In this document: positions 35,367-46,539 of the stretch, piece after piece | How the letters are laid out: every line of letters starts with the position of its first letter | Position numbering within the stretch: the first letter of the stretch is position 1 | DNA from: Tetrastigma voinierianum | Lineage: Eukaryota; Streptophyta; Magnoliopsida; Vitales; Vitaceae | Length of the DNA stretch: 64,000 nt | Reading direction: 5' to 3' | NCBI GenBank assembly: GCA_016808115.1 | Contig: JAEQBH010000897.1 | Span: forward strand, 806,001-870,000 | The notes under the pieces: generated by a model | The model's database searches: none | The model's input: only the letters and a program-made list of their open reading frames with translations | What the model was told of the DNA's origin: nothing | Position numbers and translations under genes: made by a program

Positions 35367-35966
35367 CGATAGGGAGTGAATCGTATTAGCATTTATAGCT
35401 TGTTTCTCAGGTGTTTATGTAACCTAAATACTAGATTCATACTCTTATGCACAAATATTACACTAACCCTTCATTTGTGTGAGTTTTGCAGGTATTGAAA
35501 GCAAAGCAAGCAAGAAGAGGGCAAAAAGAGCAAGAAGCATGACTACGAGAGAATACTCCTTACATGAGTGAAGGTGTTACGTAAGGAAAAGGAACAGCTT
35601 CACCAAGGCTAGAAAGCCCGCTAAAACAAACTAAAGGCGAAGATCAAGAGCCTCGAGGTTCGCGAGCGAAAGTCCTTCACAGGTGAAGGAGACATCACAA
35701 ATAACACTTTCGGGTTACTTGAGGCAAAATCGGTGCCAGCCTCGAAGTTGTTCCTTCTCCTTGGCGAAGGACTGCCTCTAGTGTAGGTTTTGCTTTCTTG
35801 CTCTTTTTGCTCTCTTCTTTGCTTGCTTTGCTTTCAATACCTACAAAACTCACACAGATGAGAGGTTAGTGTAATATTTGCGCATAAGGGTGTGAATATA
35901 GCATTTAGGTTACATAAACACCTGAGAAACACGCTATAAATGCTAATATGATTCACCCCTATCAAA
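35367..35966. repeat. Inverted pair of Athila-like LTR ends
   Basis: 35367-35537 (GATAGGGAGTGAATC start) is the near-perfect reverse complement of 35801-35966 (GATTCACCCCTATC end), about 170-bp arms. Sequence past 35966 (CACCCCCAAACATAATG) is a polypurine tract read inverted, which shows that these are LTR starts of an Athila-like element and not a MITE. The two LTR pieces are tail to tail, with about 260 bp between the arms. The right piece recurs at 38372-38650. Confidence 0.8.
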
Positions 35967-36645
35967 CACCCCCAAACATAATGTTTTGCTTGTCCATAAG
36001 CAAAGAAAAAAACTCATTTTCCAAATTTATTCGAAAGAAAATTCGTATAACACCCCAAATTATACTCTAGTAGTTATTATAGTTTAGTGGTATAATATTA
36101 GTTAAATTTGTATTTTTCATAAATTTAAGTGCTAAGGGTGAATAAGGCTAAAATGGTAATTTGTGAAATGAGGACTCAAAGGACATTATGTAAGAAGATT
36201 ATACGTTATTATAGAATTTGGATAAGTTGACTTGCAAATAGATGGGAGTTGGAGGACTAAATTGCAAGGCCCAAAATTTAACTAAATGAGATAAAGACAA
36301 TAACTTATCTTGTAGAAGGGGAAGCTATTCACTTTGGAGTTTTGGGAGCTAGGGCTATGGTTTGAGAGAAGAAGCCATTTTGGTTGCTTTCTCTCCTTGG
36401 TCTTGGGTTCTCCTTGTTCAAGTAAGAAAGTGAAGAAATCAAGGTATGGAACTCTTGTTAGGAAATTATCCTAACTCCCTCTTTGTCTATGTTTAGGTTA
36501 GAGAAAACCCTAACTCTCATTATAAAGGTATTTTGGTTGGTTCAAGTCAGTTTTGTAGTTGGTTTTGAGTTTGTTTTTTTTTGTATTTGAGATTGTCCAA
36601 TGAAATTAGGGCAAAAATGGCCCTTTCTGTTACAACCCAACACTT

Positions 36646-36723
36646 CTTCACCTAGGCGAACTTGAAGCCCCAAAATTCCTAGTTTATGCCTCACCTCGAT
36701 GACGGTTGCTTCGCCTTAGCGAA
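36646..36723 (+). repeat. TTCGCC-GGCGAA palindromes, short version
   Basis: Palindrome centres near 36653, 36696 and 36716 (TTCGCCTTAGCGAA at 36710-36723). The copy at 39375-39509 has three extra units at its start. Confidence 0.65.
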
Positions 36724-37042
36724 TCTGAAGTCCTATTTTGTTCTTGTCTTCTATTAATTCTAGAAACCATCAATTGGAGTAATGTAGGATCCTAATAAGT
36801 GAATGAAAGAGTTCATACATGTATACAAGTTATATGTAAAATGTTCTAAACCTGTTTTTAGGCAGACTGTGGTTTCTTGCCCTCTTATTTGCTTGTGTTA
36901 TCCAAATAAGAATGTGATTAGGAGAGAGGAGGGGGGGAGAGGGAGGGGCTCTGTATTATAATATAATCTGTGTGTTTTTATATGAGGTGCAGCTTGTATT
37001 ATTACCTAAGACTGAATAGTGAATGAATAGGAACCTCTTATT

Positions 37043-37100
37043 AGTGCTACGATACTCCTGCTAGTGCTACAACACTCTAGCTAGTGCTACAACATTTACA
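37043..37100 (+). repeat. 20-bp repeat AGTGCTAC-ACTC, copy 1
   Basis: Units beginning AGTGCTAC recur at about 20-bp spacing. The first, AGTGCTACGATACT (37043-37056), nearly forms a hairpin with a TACG loop. The matching array in copy 2 is at 39790-39843. Confidence 0.6.
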
Positions 37101-37379
37101 TTAAGTGGACAGACCTGCGTCTCTACGTTTGAATGTTCGGCACTCTACGTTTTAGTGATACAAAACTCACGCATAGTGTTATGACCTGACTGCGTGGCGG
37201 GCACGAGCGTAGCCGGAACCTTTGTTTGAATCTTACATGTGTATCTCCGGGTACCTATTATGTTTTGTCCCTCTCATTCATTGTTACCGGTCTATGCAGA
37301 AAAATACTTATATGTTGTGTACTTGAATAATATGATATATGAGATATGAAATTGAAAGAAATCAGTTCAGTTCTGTAGT

Positions 37380-37432
37380 GTACCTACGGGTACCTCTTGT
37401 CCTGAAACTTCTATTAAGTACTCCTATAGGAG
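37380..37432 (+). other. Two stem-loops: TACG loop and TATA loop
   Basis: GTACC-TACG-GGTAC at 37380-37393 is a perfect 5-bp stem. CTCC-TATA-GGAG at 37421-37432 is a perfect 4-bp stem. Both match the hairpins in 26963-29202 read on its sense strand. Confidence 0.7.
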
Positions 37433-38371
37433 ATGTGAAAACTGTAATATATGAATTAAGTTATATGTATACCGTGATTGAGGACCACTGCATGTGGTCA
37501 TATATATTATTTGTTTTCCCAATAAGCTATAAGCTTAGCACGAGTGTTTCATTCGTGTGGGTACTGAAGAAGTCATTAGAGACATCCCGCATTTGTTAAG
37601 GCCAACACAACATTAGGAGTCTTTCTGATGTAGGTTTTTGACTTTGTTTTTGTAATTTTAATGTAATATTTTGGTGATAGTGGAACTTGTGTAAGTATAA
37701 GCAAATAAGATTCCAATATATGTAAAGGACAATTTAAACACCACTATGGTGGTAGTATTACAAGTTCATGTTAATTATGATATCATGTTTTTGAAATGGG
37801 CCCACCAATGTCAGAAAATCAGGTTAAAAAGTCTCAGTCTCATGTGGCGTCCCCTCATCCGCTTAAGGGGGGATGGGGCGTTACAATCCGAGTTCGAAGA
37901 GATATGTGCTTTGCTATATTTTTGCCTCAAGAATTACACATTGGTGTAAATTTTGAAGAAATTTTTGTGTAAATATCCAAATTGGTTTATTTTGTTGTGT
38001 ATGGGTCCATTATTGAAATATGTGAAATGCCTATGATGATATCAAATTGTGTTATTCTTTACATATGAACAATGTGAGAGACAGTTGAGCTAAAAGTCAA
38101 ATAGGATTATACTCTTGTATTGTTGATGATGGCCTTTGGACGACTGATATGTATTGCGTGTACTTTCATATTTCAATAATAAAGAGGCATTTTCATTATC
38201 ATCTTACATTTCTAATTTGGTGATTTACTCCATGAATAGTTATTCCACTTATGGTCATCAAGTGTGTGACTTGATAGTAGAACCTTAGACTTCAAATGAA
38301 ATATTATTCTAAATTATCCATGGTCGTTCATTATTGGTGGAACAATAATGAATTAAGACTAGTATGGAGTG

Positions 38372-38650
38372 TAAAGGTCTTCTTCGCCTTGGCGAATCTG
38401 AGGCTCTTGATCTTCAGTCTTTAGCTTTCCTCGGCGAAGCTCTCTTTTCACCTTGGCGAAGGAGTGCCTCTGGTGCAGGGTTTTCTTTCTTGCTCTTTTT
38501 GCTCTCTTCTTTGCTTGCTTTGCTTTCAATACCTGCAAAACTCACACAGATGAGAGGTTAGTGTAATATTTGCGCATAAGGGTGTGAATATAGCATTTAG
38601 GTTACATAAACACCTGAGAAACGCGCAATAAATGCTAATACGATTCACCC
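38372..38650 (-). repeat. Athila-like LTR piece at duplication junction
   Basis: Matches the right arm at 35760-35966 and extends further inward, where it aligns with the reverse complement of 35627-35665. It carries TTCGCCTTGGCGAA (about 38384-38397) and TTGGCGAAGGAG words. The junction with copy 1 is at 38371/38372. Confidence 0.7.
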
Positions 38651-39374
38651 CTATCAAACACCCCCAAAAATAATGTTTTGCTTGTCCACAAGCAAAGACA
38701 AAAACACATTTTCCAAATTTATTTGAAAGAAAATCCGTGTAACACCCCAAATTATATTCTAGTAGTTATTACAGTTTAGTGTATAATATTAGTTAAATTT
38801 GTATTTTTCGGAAATTTAAGTGCTAAGGATAAATAAGGGTAAAATGGTAATTTGTGAAATGAGGACTCAATGGACATTATGTAAGAAGATTATATGTTAT
38901 TATAGAATTTGGATAAGTTGACTTGCAAATAGATGGGAATTGGAGGACTAAATTGCAAGGCCCAAAATTTAACCAAATGAGATAAAGACAATAACTTATC
39001 TTGTTGAAGGGGAACTTATCCATTTTGGAGTTTTGGGAGCTAGGGCTACGGTTTGAGAGAAGAAGCCAATTTGGTTGCTTTCTCTCCTTGGTCTTGGGTT
39101 CTCCTTGTTCAAGTAAGAAAGTGAAGAAAAGGAAGCTAGTTGGAAGAGAAGAAATCAAGGTATGAAACTTTTGTATAGAACTCTTGTTAGGAAATTATCC
39201 TAACTCCCTCTTTGTCTATGTTTGGGTTAGAGAAAATCCTAACTCTCATTATAAAGGTATTTTGGTTGGTTCAAGTCATTTTGTGGTTGGTTTTGAGTTT
39301 GTTTTGTTTTGTATTTGAGAATGTCCGATGAAATTAGGGAAAAAATGCTCATTTATGTTACAACCTGACACTTT

Positions 39375-39509
39375 TTCGCCTAGGCGAAGTAGTGCTCGCC
39401 TAGGCAAAGGAGTGCTCGCTTAGGCGAAGGTCTTCACCTAGGCGAACCCGAAACCCCAAAATTCCCAGTTTCTACCTCACCTTGGCGAGGGTTACTTCGC
39501 CTTGGGGAA
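39375..39509 (+). repeat. TTCGCCTAGGCGAA palindrome array, long version
   Basis: Palindrome centres near 39381, 39401, 39421, 39439, 39482 and 39502: a 20-bp period, then a 43-bp gap, then 20 bp. The first copy is a perfect 14-base palindrome. Copy 1 of the duplication keeps only the last three positions. Confidence 0.8.
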
Positions 39510-39789
39510 CCTGAAGTCCTGTTTTTGTTCCTATCTTCTATTAATTCTAGAAACTATCAATTGGAGTAATGTAGGATCCTAACAAGTGGATGAAAGAGTC
39601 CGTACCTGTATACAAGTTATATGTAAAATGTTCTAAACCTATTTTTAAACAGACTTTGGTTTCTTGCCCTCTTATTTGCTTGTGTTATCCAAATAAGAAT
39701 GTGATTAAGAACAATATAACAAACTTAATAATACATATAATTGTGTGTCTACCTAAGACCGGATAATGAATGAATAGGAAACTCTTATT

Positions 39790-39843
39790 AGTGCTACGGT
39801 ACTCTTGCTAGTGCTACGACACTCCTACTAGTGCTACGACATT
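39790..39843 (+). repeat. 20-bp repeat with TACG loop motif, copy 2
   Basis: AGTGCTACG starts at 39790, 39810 and 39830, exactly 20 bp apart. The first, AGTGCTACGGTACT, folds as a 5-bp stem with one G-U pair around a TACG loop. Confidence 0.75.
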
Positions 39844-40126
39844 TCTGTTATGTGGAAAGGCACGTCTCTGTTTAGTGATTCGGCAAGTCTCTATTCAGTG
39901 CTACAACACTCTTGCATAGTGTTACGACACCTCTTTTACATGGCCAGACACGAACTGTGCTTTGGCACCTCTATTCAGTACTGTACTGTATCTTCAAGTA
40001 CCTATTGTGTTGTGTCCCTCTCATTCATTGTTACCGGTTTATGCATAAAAATACTTATATGTTGTGTACTTAAATAATATGATATATGATATATGAAATT
40101 GAAAGTAATTAGTTCAGTTTTGTAGT

Positions 40127-40140
40127 GTACCTACGGGTAC
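40127..40140 (+). other. GTACC stem-loop with TACG loop
   Basis: GTACC-TACG-GGTAC, identical to 37380-37393. A CTCC-ACT-GGAG stem follows at 40168-40178. Confidence 0.7.
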
Positions 40141-41109
40141 CTCCTGTCCTAAAACTTCTGTTAAGTACTCCACTGGAGATGTGAAAACTGTGATATATGA
40201 ATTAAGTTATATGTATACCGTGATTGAGGACCACTGCATGTGGTCATATATGTTATTTGTTTTCCCACTAAGCTATAAGCTTAGCACGGGTATTTCATCC
40301 GTGTAGGTACCGAAGAGGTCATCATAGACATCCCGCATTTGTCAAGGCCAACACAACATTAGGAGTCTTTCTAATGTAGGTTTTTTACTTTGTTTTTGTA
40401 ATTTCAATGTAATATTTTGGTAATAGTGGAACTTGTGTAAGTACAAGCAAATGGGACTCCAATATATGTAAAGGACAATTTAAACACCACTACGGTGGTA
40501 GTATTACAAGTTCATGTTAATTATGATATCATGTTTTTGAAATGGGCCCACCAATGTCGAGAAAATCGAGGTTAAAGAAGTCAGTCTCATGTGAAGTCCC
40601 TCATCAGAAGCAGGGATGAGACGTTACAATCCGAGTCCGTAGAGATTTGTACTTTGCAATATTTTTGCCTCAATAATTACACATTGGTGTAAATTTTGAA
40701 GAAATTTTTGTGTAAATATCCAAATTGGTTTATTTTGTTGTGTATGGGTCCATTATTGAAATACCTGAAATGCCTATGATGATATCAAATTGTGTTATTC
40801 TTTACATATGAACAATGTGAGAGACAATTGAGCTAAAAGTCAAATAGGATTACCATATTGTTAGTGATGTGCCCTAGGGCTATAGTGTACTTGTTATTAC
40901 TTTCATATTTCAATAATAAAGAGGCATTTTCATTATCATCTTACATTTCTAATTTGGTGATTTACTCCATGAATAGTTGATTCCAGTTATGGTCATCAAG
41001 TGTGTGACTTGATAGTAGAACCTTAGACTTCAAATGAAATACTATTCTAAACTGTCCCTGGTCTTTCATTATTAGTGGAGCAATAGTGAATTAAGACTAG
41101 TATGGAGTG

Positions 41110-42721
41110 TGATTGATTATCATGTTCTACTGATCATGGATCGACCCACCATTAGAATACTACATGGATTATAAGTCACAAGTACTTCTCATCATAATAA
41201 TGTCTTCTTTTTTGTCCTTCGACCTAACACCACCATAGGTCCCTACATCAGGAGCTTTATGTTTTGACACAGTTCAACGTCATCTATAAAGGTTGGTAAT
41301 ACAGACTGTAGTTGGATATAGAATAAATCATGTAGAGGGACGTGAATGGATGAAAGGGATTTGTCTCTCCTTTTAGAGAGATATATGTGGGCCCTTCGAC
41401 ATGTGAGACTGGAAATTGTATGGTCATGCTCAAATGAATTAATAAGTGTTATTAATGTCATTTGTATTATCAGTTTATATGGAGATCGAGAAAATTGCAT
41501 GATTGAACTTTACAAGGAGACATAGTCCAGCACGCCTGGCATTGTTCGGTGGGATATCGTGAGACAAAGGGACTATGACATTTATTATGGATTAGGTTAT
41601 GTCGGGCTATTGACATCCATATAATCTGGGTGCATATAATGCCTTGCTAGAGAAAGCTTATTATCTGTGGGCTCGAAATGGGTTTTTGAGCCCAGTGCCA
41701 ATATTATGTGAACCTACAGGGTCAAACACATAGAATGGGCAGGAAACCAACATTGGGCTTAAATTTGGTATTTAAACCCAAGGGATCCTTATACGGATTC
41801 ATTCATTCATTTTCACGCTTGAGAGAGGCAGCTAGGGTTTTCGTGAGACTCAACTCGGTGCTAGCACACTCGTTTCGCTCTCGATTTTAAAGAAGGCTAG
41901 TTCGTGTGGATAGTTGTAAAATGTGGAGCATTCTCGTCGCGCCTTTCAGTTCAACAAGGAGGGTTTGAAAAACACACGAGGTTGTGGAACAAAAATCTTC
42001 CAGCGCAAATAAGGTATTCTTCCATCCCTGAATCATCTGATCGGATCACATGGATCCCTGGTTAGGTTAGAAAAAGGTGAAATTTTTAAATTTTTCCGTT
42101 GTGTATGTATGGTTAATCTCCATTAGAAACCTAACGCATATAGTTGTACACTTAGCTATAGGTTTTCACCAAATCAAGTACAAGTCTCATATACCCTTGT
42201 TGTCTAATTATGCTCAGTTTAGAGAAAAATTAGAGGGAAATCATGATGCCTAAGATTTCACAAGACTTTAGAACTTGCTTAAGTACCATTTGAGGAGAAA
42301 TCGAAGGCAGCACATCTTTGGAAATGATGTAAGCCATCCTTGGAATGGATTGAGCCTTTTTAGCCTACCCGATTATGTACCATAGTCACCCAATTTGAGC
42401 CGTAACAGCCATGTTCTATCTTGAAAACCAAGAACGAACACCCATATCCCGTTGTTTTACCCATCAATCAAGAACTCATATTTTACCCTTAACATGTTGT
42501 TGACAAAGCACAAATCAAGAGGACATGTAGTTTGGTGGGAAGTTGGGATGAAGCGGTTTTGATAAGTACAAAATGTTAAGGAAGGGGTGTTGAAAAGAGC
42601 AAAGAAGAAAAGAACTCATAGAGGAGAAGATTTAACCTCATAGCCTTCCTACCTTGAGCTAGTAAGTCCGTAGGGGTGTTTTAACACATAATACCCGAAG
42701 GCCAAGTGGTCTGGGAGTTAT
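41110..42721. other. Flank and dispersed repeat, no gene seen
   Basis: 41110-42060 is mixed sequence that could be an old copia-type LTR and leader, but no domain or primer site supports this. 42180-42721 is the second copy of the repeat seen at 480-1033 and ends at GTTAT before the next LTR. Confidence 0.35.
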
Positions 42722-45251
42722 TGTAACGTCCCAAAAATAGCCTTCTTGTTTTATTATTTTACCTTATAGTATTTTATGCCATTTTTTTCCTTTTTTTTAT
42801 TATTCTATTTGTTATGTTATTGGTTTTAGGTGATAGAAATATTGATAAGTGAAGTGTAATTAGAATAAGTAGAAACACTAAAATGCAAAATTGAGAAAAG
42901 AAAACCAAAATGAGATAGCAAAACAAGGCCTTGTAATGGATGAGAGGATAAGACCAAAAATTGGTCTTATAATGGGTATTTTTCATGTTTTGGAAAAGGG
43001 AGAGAGCTAGGGTTATGGGTTCTTGAGAAGAGCCATTGTGGGTGATTGTTCTCCATTTGTTCAAATTTTTGCAACAAAAGAGAAGAAAAGGGAAGTGATT
43101 GGAAGGTTTTAAGAAGAAAGCAAGGTATGGATTCTCCCTTTTGATTGTTAGGAAATTCCTAATTCATTTTCGTTTTTGTGCTTAAAGAGAACCTAACTCT
43201 TCCATCTTTGGGTAATTTGTTCTTGAATAGGAGTTGTGTTGCTTTGGATTGTTTTTTTTTGGCTTGTGGGGTCTTAAAACCTAGAAGTGTAAAAAGAGAT
43301 GTAAAGGTTTTGAAGGGAATTGCTGTCAAAGTTTTTTTTCTTCTAAAACTCATGTTTTTGTTTTGGTCATAACTTGGTCATTAGTCATCCAAATTGAGTG
43401 ATTCCAATTGGGAAAGAACCCTAAGAGGTAAACCTACAAAAGTATAGAGGGTACCAAGAAGCAAACCTAACCCTAAGTCCTCTGTTTTTGTGACTGGAGT
43501 GAAATATAGGTAAGCTATTGGGTATCCTCTGTTTTGGTACAATTTTGGTGTTTTGGCTATAAGTTAAGTTGTAATGATCCAAATGAGATGATTCCAATTT
43601 TTACTGAAAATATACTCATAGAGATATTATTTTATTGAAGGAAGTTTGGGTAAAATATGGCTCATTTCTTCCTAGAAAATTTTTCAAGTGAAGGTGTATT
43701 GGGTAGAAATCAACCCTAACAAGAAACCCTAGCATGCATGACTAATTTTTCTTTGTTTGTTCTCTAATTGTGACGTATTTGTGATGGAGTAGGGGCTGGT
43801 GATGATAAAACCTAAGCAAAAATCGGGATTCAAAGAATAGGAGACAAGAATTAGTAACTCTGTTGGTTTGTTCTTCACATTTCTCTTCTTATTTGGGCGT
43901 TGTGTTTATTTTGTCACCAAACTTGAAGCGATGACATAAAATCTGCATGTGTGCTTCTAGTTTGAACCATAAATAAATTGGTTTGGGTGTTGGTTAATTG
44001 ATCTCAAGTGGATTAACATGAAAAAAGGAAGGCAATGTATGTTAATGCATGAATCATGTGTAGTCGAATGTGTATTGGCGTGTATGGTTCAATTTTGGTG
44101 CAAAATTACTGCATGTATGTTTTTAAATTATGTTTCCAAATTTGTTAAAGGTTTGGTGTAATTGAAATAGTGCATAAAACCCATGTGTTAAGTGAGTTAA
44201 AATGAAGAAAAAGTGATTAGATTATGGCCAAATGCGAGATAGTGTTTCTATGAAGTTATGTGTAACTTTTATTGTGCGAAATTATTGACTTGGAATAAAT
44301 TGGTTTTTTAAAATGGGTTAATTTGGATAGTTAACATAGTGGTAAAGTAGGCATATTGGTTGTAAACTTGCGTTATTCTAGAATTCTTGTGAATATAATC
44401 TAGCAACTTTTACTATGACCAATTATTAATGCCCTTAAGAGAATGTTAGCCGTCATATTCGAGTTAGGGATAAATTGATATATCAATAAGGATAAATGTA
44501 GCAGTATTGCGAATGATATGTTTTATAGTGACATACCGATCCATAGCCCAATGGGACAGTATCGATAGTGCGCACAAAAATGTAATATAAAAATAACCAG
44601 TCTGTAGCCTAGCGGGACAGTACTAAGTTATTAAAAGTGTTAAACCGGCCAGCAACCCAGCGAGATCGTGTTGGTGATTCTGTTATCCTCTGCACCAAAA
44701 ATTTCAGTTAGATTCGTTTTAAGGGCAAATTATTAATAAATGTGTGAATTGTGTTGTGACGACAATACTAGTATATGCGAGCATGAAAGATGTGAATTAT
44801 CGTGTTTTTATATGCGAGATAAAATGAATGAATGTTAAACTACTATAAAATGCTATATATATATATATATATAAATATTACGTGATCACATGGCTTGATA
44901 TGCGAAATGTTTTTGGAAAAAATATGCTGAATGTAGTTGTGAAGAGTAATGTATGCTTGCAACCGAATATTATTTATATGTACATATATATGTTGTGTTG
45001 ATTGTTTGATATGAGAATAGAAACGTAAAGAACCATTAAACATGAAAGAAAATGCTTAGCGCGGTACATTTCTCACCTTTCAGTGCCATGTCGATAGTGG
45101 CAAGACTGAAAACTGTCGAACATAGAGTCACCGTCATACAGTTCGGAGTATACGAAAATGCTTCGTTTCATGCATACCACTTCATTTCATGATATCATGT
45201 GATTATTTTTATGGAAATAAAAGATGTTTAAGTCCTCATGGATAGCAAGGG
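42722..45251 (+). repeat. 3'-truncated LTR of the TGTAAC superfamily
   Basis: Starts TGTAACGTCCCAAAAATAG after GTTAT. Its first kilobase matches the solo LTRs at 36046 and 38738 in order. Around 44410-44700 it shares words with 52910-53200 (AGAATGTTARCCGT, then ATACNGCCGAATG-like blocks). The expected GYGACA end is missing: the sequence stops where the inverted LTR 45252-47336 begins. An (AT)n run is at 44854-44872. Confidence 0.7.
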
Positions 45252-45948
45252 TGTCACGCTCGGAGGCGCGAGAGACTGGACTGGGACTCTTTACTTGCTT
45301 TATCAGACTTTGGTGTGTCCAAGTCTTATAACTGAATCAACATATCGTATACAAAAATACAAAATAAAACTCCCACCGTAGTGGTGTTCTGATTGTCACC
45401 ATACATACAGTCCTGATCCCAGTTCACCATCTAAAAACTATCACATTCACATTTACCGATCGGAGCGTGAGAACCTACGGTGATGAACCCCCTACTAGAG
45501 TCTTTGGCCCGAGCGAATCGCAGGAAGATCACTTTCTCCTTCTTCTGTACCTACACGGATTAAAAACCCGTGCTAAACTTTACGCTTAGTGGGAAACATA
45601 GGTAATATGCATATACACATTTATAGTGAGCATATAACAATAACAGATATCAAAATGTTCATGCATTCATATAATGCACTTATATAATTACTTATGCATA
45701 TAACAGACTTATGCTTATTTGGATCTCCCATAGAACTCATACTTGTACTTGTATCAACTTTATGCTTGTTCAGATCTCTCAGTAAAGATTCTGAAAGCTT
45801 ATTCTTATTGAAGGAAGTACTCGTGGGGTACTCTGAGATCAAAGCGATACACATTTGTTTACTCTTATTAAATCATTCGGGTTATTATCGTATAACTATG
45901 GGAATACTAGACCGGTACTAATAAATGAGTAAGACCTGACCGCAAATA

Positions 45949-46126
45949 AGTATCCGAAGATACTATCTGATGCGAAGTGCCGTAACCTGGCAGAATCTTT
46001 GGCTGTGACGAGGGGTATCGTTGCACTAATGAGAAGTCTGCAGAAGTACTAAGCGATACGAAGTACTAATGTGCCAAAGCATGGTCAGAGAGTGTCGTCG
46101 CACTAATCAGAGAGTACCGAAGTACT
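45949..46126 (-). other. Stem-loops with TTCG loops
   Basis: On the sense (minus) strand AGTATC-TTCG-GATACT (45949-45964) has a perfect 6-bp stem, and AGTAC-TTCG-GTACT (46113-46126) a perfect 5-bp stem. Both are closed by C-G, the cUUCGg form. Stem sequences differ from the AGTACC-TACG-GGTACT hairpins at 27601 but stay paired. Confidence 0.75.
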
Positions 46127-46421
46127 ATACGTGCTTGCCCACGTAACATAAGTGTCGTGTCATTTAATACATGGTCCTTGGCATTCCTACAAGTATATGT
46201 ATTCAGAAACTTCCTATCTTATTATAGGGCATGAAGTTTGCCCTATCGATTAACCGCACAGAGGCGGCGGGTATGGTACATTTTTCATAACTTCTTTCTT
46301 ATCTTAACCACAGTAATCATTTATTAGGATTCTAATACTCACACACACACACACACACACACACCGGTATGGGTTATAGCTTAACTATGCAAAAATACCA
46401 AAAACCGGGGTTGCAGGAACC

Positions 46422-46539
46422 GTGGTACCGATACCACTATGTTTGGTACCGGTACCAAACCGGTTCTGGAGAGTGGTACCGGTACCACTTTGGATGTTAC
46501 CGGGTACCATTTGCCTACACATCGTGGTACCGGTACCAC
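46422..46539 (-). repeat. GGTACCGGTACC palindrome array, 51-bp dimer
   Basis: Palindromes at 46422-46437 (one mismatch), 46443-46458 (TTGGTACCGGTACCAA), 46473-46488 and 46524-46539 (GTGGTACCGGTACCAC), plus a decayed one near 46495-46512. Centre spacing alternates about 21, 30, 21 and 30 bp, that is a 51-bp repeat of two palindromes. Confidence 0.85.

Larger units (their letters stand above)
36046..37885 (+). mobile_element. Solo LTR in duplication copy 1
   Basis: Begins TATAACACCCC (second base changed from G) and ends GGGGCGTTACA, 1840 bp. Flanks are ATTCG (36041-36045) and ATCCG (37886-37890). It is the duplicate of 38738-40628, with the same insertion point, so it inserted before the 2.7-kb duplication. 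Confidence 0.85.
35760..38371. repeat. Tandem duplication, copy 1
   Basis: This 2.6-kb segment recurs at 38450-41109. Both copies run from the Athila-like LTR piece through a polypurine region, a solo LTR with ATCCG target duplication and about 480 bp of copia-like flank up to AGTATGGAGTGT. Offset is about 2.69-2.74 kb. Copy 1 ends abruptly at 38371, while copy 2 continues into flanking sequence. Similarity looks above 90 percent by eye. Confidence 0.85.
38738..40628 (+). mobile_element. Solo LTR in duplication copy 2
   Basis: Begins TGTAACACCCC and ends GAGACGTTACA, 1891 bp, flanked by perfect ATCCG (38733-38737 and 40629-40633). Its 5' part has the AGAGAAGAAGCC, TTCTCC and AAGGTATG words shared with 42722-45251 and, inverted, with 26963-29202 and 45252-47336. 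Confidence 0.9.
38450..41109. repeat. Tandem duplication, copy 2
   Basis: Second copy of 35760-38371, with a solo LTR at 38738-40628 and the same flank to AGTATGGAGTGT at 41099-41110. Beyond this point it continues into unique flank, which suggests that copy 2 keeps the original right border. Confidence 0.85.

Noticed and set aside
35367..35966. MITE or Mutator-like element with 170-bp terminal inverted repeats
   Set aside because: No target duplication; arms are LTR starts, since sequence beyond the right arm is a polypurine tract and one arm recurs alone at 38480-38650.
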